A stretch of 7,615 nucleotides of DNA, taken from CAZUHK01 sp964620345. GTDB lineage: Bacteria; Planctomycetota; Phycisphaerae; Phycisphaerales; Zrk34. Made by a program: the position numbers and the translations under genes. The notes under the pieces are model-generated. The model ran no database searches. It saw only the letters and a list, made by a program, of their open reading frames with translations, and was not told where the DNA came from. Within the stretch, counting starts at the first letter, position 1. Each line of letters starts with the position of its first letter. Below, piece after piece: positions 6,312 to 7,615 of this stretch. The stretch spans positions 1 to 7,615 of the forward strand of contig CAZUHK010000153.1 in assembly GCA_964620345.1 (NCBI GenBank). The letters are read 5' to 3'.

Positions 6312-7273
6312 TTCGTGTACGCCGCCTGCCCGGTGTCGGCCGCCGGCTGCGCCGCGGCCTTGGGCTTGGGTTCGTCGTCGTCGGCCTCGTCGGTCGCCCC
6401 CGCGTCCTTCTGCTTGCTTTGGCCGGGCCGGGGCCGCTCTTCGACGACCGGCTCATCGACCTGCTCGACCATCGGCGTCTTACTCGCGGTGGACATGCCG
6501 CGCAGCAGCATCGACCGCAGCGCCTCGGGCGAGAGCTTGCGGATCAATTCACCCCGCTCGGCCAAAGAGATCATGCCCGTCTCTTCGCTGACGACCAGCA
6601 CGAGGCAGTCGGCTTCCTGGGAAATGCCCAGCGCCGCGCGGTGGCGGCTGCCCAGCTCCGTCGAGATGTCATCGCCCTCGTACAGCGGGAACTGCACCCC
6701 CGCCGCGGCGATCTTGTTCGCCCGGATCACCACGCCCATGTCGTGCAACGCGCTGCCGGGGTAGAAGATCGTCTGAAGCAGCTCGTTGGTCACCTCGCCA
6801 TTGACCTGCGTGCCGATCTCGATGATGCCGCCCAGCGGCACGTCGCGCTCGATCGCGATGATCGCGCCGATTTTTTTCTGTGACATGTAGCTGACGGCCT
6901 TGATGATCTCGTCGATGATCGGCTCCATCTCGCCGGGGCCCACGCGGAACAGCCGCGCCTCGCCCAGCCGCACCAGCGCCCGGCGCAGCTCGGGCTGGAA
7001 CACCACCACCAGCGCCAGCGCGACGAAGCCGAGGAACCCGCGGTAGAGAAAGGCGATCCGCTGAAACGCGTTGTCGCGCGTCAGCAGCAGGATCAAAAGG
7101 GACGTGAGGATCATCACCACGCCCAGCCCCTTGAACATGCGGGCGGCGCGGGTGCCGCGGAGGAAGTTGAAGATCAGCCAAACGACGATCCAGATCAGCG
7201 TCAACTCCAGCAGCACCTCCCACGGGCTGTAGCCGCCGAGGCGTGTCCAGAGTTGGCCGATCCGATCAAACAC
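6308..7273 (-). CDS. cdaA: CdaA-type diadenylate cyclase (c-di-AMP synthase)
   Basis: CdaA condenses two ATP into cyclic di-AMP, a messenger that in other bacteria controls potassium and osmolyte balance and wall integrity. The 321-residue protein has three N-terminal membrane helices (about 20-38, 45-64 and 77-93), followed by FQPELRRALVRLGEARLF (92-109) and the DAC (DisA_N) domain (about 115-260). Family blocks are KKIGAIIAIER (133-143), NKIAAAGVQFPLY (186-198), ELGSRHRAALGIS (206-218, holding the RHR motif at 210-212) and VVSEETGMISLAERG (227-241). The usual DGA motif reads D178-M-G here, within LHDMGVVI. An extra tail (about 262-321), rich in Pro, Ala, Asp, Glu and Lys, looks disordered. 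The GTG start at 7273 is supported by AAGGA 6 nt upstream. It is the first gene of the minus-strand cluster, overlapping the ybbR-like gene by 4 nt. The fold is certain, and activity is very likely but not shown. Confidence 0.95.
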   Translation of the reverse strand: MFDRIGQLWTRLGGYSPWEVLLELTLIWIVVWLIFNFLRGTRAARMFKGLGVVMILTSLLILLLTRDNAFQRIAFLYRGFLGFVALALVVVFQPELRRALVRLGEARLFRVGPGEMEPIIDEIIKAVSYMSQKKIGAIIAIERDVPLGGIIEIGTQVNGEVTNELLQTIFYPGSALHDMGVVIRANKIAAAGVQFPLYEGDDISTELGSRHRAALGISQEADCLVLVVSEETGMISLAERGELIRKLSPEALRSMLLRGMSTASKTPMVEQVDEPVVEERPRPGQSKQKDAGATDEADDDEPKPKAAAQPAADTGQAAYTK

Positions 7274-7279
7274 GTTTAA

Positions 7280-7284
7280 TCCTT
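7280..7284 (-). promoter_or_regulatory. Ribosome binding site of cdaA
   Basis: AAGGA on the minus strand (7284-7280) lies 6 nt before the GTG at 7273. It supports GTG as the start and gives the complete first membrane helix of CdaA. Confidence 0.7.
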
Positions 7285-7309
7285 TTCGTTTCAGTCAGTT
7301 GCGCAAACC

Positions 7310-7329
7310 GACGCCCGAAGCCGTGCGTC
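7310..7329 (-). other. Small hairpin in the cdaA leader
   Basis: On the minus strand GACGC (7329-7325) can pair with GCGTC (7314-7310). Inside is an A-G mismatch and two more base pairs closed by a GCTT loop. If transcription starts near 7333, this would form at the very 5' end of the cdaA mRNA. It could protect the message from decay or be chance pairing in GC-rich DNA. Confidence 0.25.
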
Positions 7330-7339
7330 TTGCCGTTAG

Positions 7340-7345
7340 ATTATA
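7340..7345 (-). promoter_or_regulatory. Candidate -10 element of cdaA and the cluster
   Basis: A perfect TATAAT is found on the minus strand (7345-7340), which is striking in DNA this rich in GC. A start near 7333 would give a leader of about 60 nt before the cdaA GTG. I see no convincing -35 at 15-18 nt spacing (CAAGAA at 17 nt is poor), so an activator may be needed or the match may be chance. Confidence 0.45.
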
Positions 7346-7412
7346 AGTTATCGTCCGCCCGGTTCTTGGGGCCACAGTGGATTTTTGGGCGATATCTTTG
7401 GGGAACACGGTC

Positions 7413-7441
7413 TTGCCCGGTCGCGCCGGTCGGCTTATGTT
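7413..7441 (+). promoter_or_regulatory. Candidate promoter for the truncated plus-strand gene
   Basis: TTGCCC (7413-7418) and TATGTT (7436-7441) are separated by exactly 17 nt, each matching the sigma-70 consensus at 4 of 6 positions. A start near 7448 would give a leader of about 74 nt. The -35 is identical to that proposed before the bamD-like gene. This is a sequence match only. Confidence 0.35.
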
Positions 7442-7471
7442 GGACGAATTCCTCGCGAAGGCGCCGGTCGG
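7423..7471. repeat. 11-nt direct repeat flanking the candidate -10
   Basis: GCGCCGGTCGG occurs at 7423-7433 and again at 7461-7471, with start points 38 nt apart. The first copy lies inside the candidate promoter spacer and the second just downstream of the predicted start site. Such an arrangement could be a pair of regulator sites, or simple GC-rich coincidence. Confidence 0.5.
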
Positions 7472-7483
7472 GCATGAGGCCCG
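7469..7483 (+). other. Short hairpin in the leader of the plus-strand gene
   Basis: CGGGC (7469-7473) and GCCCG (7479-7483) form a perfect 5-bp stem around the loop ATGAG. It overlaps the end of the second 11-nt repeat and lies 28 nt upstream of the ribosome binding site. There is no following T-run, so it is not an intrinsic terminator. Confidence 0.3.
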
Positions 7484-7510
7484 CCGATCTTCGTCGTGCC
7501 ACTATTTGCC

Positions 7511-7518
7511 AGGGAAGG
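7511..7518 (+). promoter_or_regulatory. Ribosome binding site of the plus-strand gene
   Basis: AGGGAAGG precedes the ATG at 7522. Taking AGGGA as the core gives a 6-nt spacing. It is a good purine-rich match and is the main reason to accept this ATG as a true start. Confidence 0.65.
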
Positions 7519-7521
7519 CCC

Positions 7522-7615
7522 ATGCCCGCAGCCGCCTCGACTTCACGCCGCTCCGGCAAGACCAAACCCAAACGCATCGACGCGGTCACCCTCGCCGGTC
7601 GCCAACGCGAAATCT
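7522..7615 (+). CDS. Truncated gene start, possibly DNA topoisomerase VI subunit B
   Basis: Only 31 codons are visible before the window ends. They encode a basic, Ser/Ala/Lys/Arg-rich opening (residues 2-18) followed by IDAVTLAGRQREI (19-31). The ATG has a good ribosome binding site and a candidate promoter, and the frame stays open to the edge. The final residues resemble the start of archaeal-type topoisomerase VI subunit B, in which a stretch like LA-K-QR/K-S/E-IS leads into SVxEFFEKN and the GHKL ATPase domain. I recall this enzyme being reported in some planctomycetes. With so few residues this is a hint from memory, not an identification. Any protein with a basic N-terminal extension would fit as well. 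Confidence 0.5.
   Translation, partial: MPAAASTSRRSGKTKPKRIDAVTLAGRQREI

Larger units (their letters stand above)
7274..7521. other. Divergent intergenic region between cdaA and the plus-strand gene
   Basis: This 248-nt stretch separates two genes that diverge, and so probably holds promoters for both. It is more AT-rich near cdaA than the surrounding coding DNA. It contains the two promoter candidates, the two ribosome binding sites, an 11-nt direct repeat and short hairpins listed separately. A minus-strand open frame (7589-7341) crosses it but has no good ribosome binding site and no recognisable motif, and I do not regard it as a gene. I saw no tRNA or c-di-AMP riboswitch. Confidence 0.75.

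Noticed and set aside
5092..6456. Minus-strand open frame (454 codons) over the ybbR-like gene
   Set aside because: Arg/Gly/Pro-rich, no motifs, and overlaps the well-supported ybbR-like and cdaA frames.
7274..7345. c-di-AMP riboswitch (ydaO type) in the cdaA leader
   Set aside because: The leader is only about 60-70 nt and shows none of the long multi-helix architecture of that class.
7469..7483. Intrinsic terminator in the leader of the plus-strand gene
   Set aside because: The stem is only 5 bp and no T-run follows it.
7341..7589. 82-codon minus-strand open frame in the divergent region
   Set aside because: No ribosome binding site or known motif. It covers the promoter region and the start of the plus-strand gene, both better supported.

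Overview
The window is GC-rich, almost fully coding DNA from a Gram-negative-type bacterium. I infer a member of the Planctomycetota, most likely class Phycisphaerae. The reasons are the high GC, an LptE-like lipoprotein of the form I associate with planctomycetes, a VKOR-DsbA fusion, a CdaA-type diadenylate cyclase in a cell with an outer membrane, and a possible topoisomerase VI B start. No marker gene in the window proves the taxonomy.

Seven genes lie head to tail on the minus strand, read from right to left. They are cdaA (7273-6308), a YbbR/CdaR-like membrane protein (6311-5109), proA (5072-3774), a VKOR-DsbA disulfide-forming fusion (3770-2550), a BamD-like TPR protein (2489-1350), an LptE-like lipoprotein (1353-805) and the first 259 codons of ftsH (777 to the left edge). 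Two junctions overlap by 4 nt, as ATGA (cdaA/ybbR) and GTGA (bamD-like/lptE). The other gaps are 36, 3, 60 and 27 nt. The set looks like one transcription unit with possible internal promoters before proA and the bamD-like gene. Four of the seven genes start with GTG.

The only sizeable intergenic region is the 248-nt divergent stretch 7274-7521. It carries a perfect TATAAT facing cdaA, a candidate promoter facing right, an 11-nt direct repeat and two short hairpins. A plus-strand gene starts at 7522 behind a good ribosome binding site and is cut off after 31 codons. Its last visible residues resemble the start of topoisomerase VI subunit B, but this is a tentative call.

Functionally the cluster is about the cell envelope: c-di-AMP synthesis and its membrane partner, proline synthesis, oxidative folding of exported proteins, outer-membrane protein and LPS assembly, and membrane protein quality control. 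That these genes work together is inferred from gene order. No mobile element, CRISPR array, rRNA or tRNA was seen. The points most worth checking are the DMG replacement of the usual DGA motif in CdaA, the possible leaderless promoter of the bamD-like gene, and the identity of the truncated plus-strand gene.
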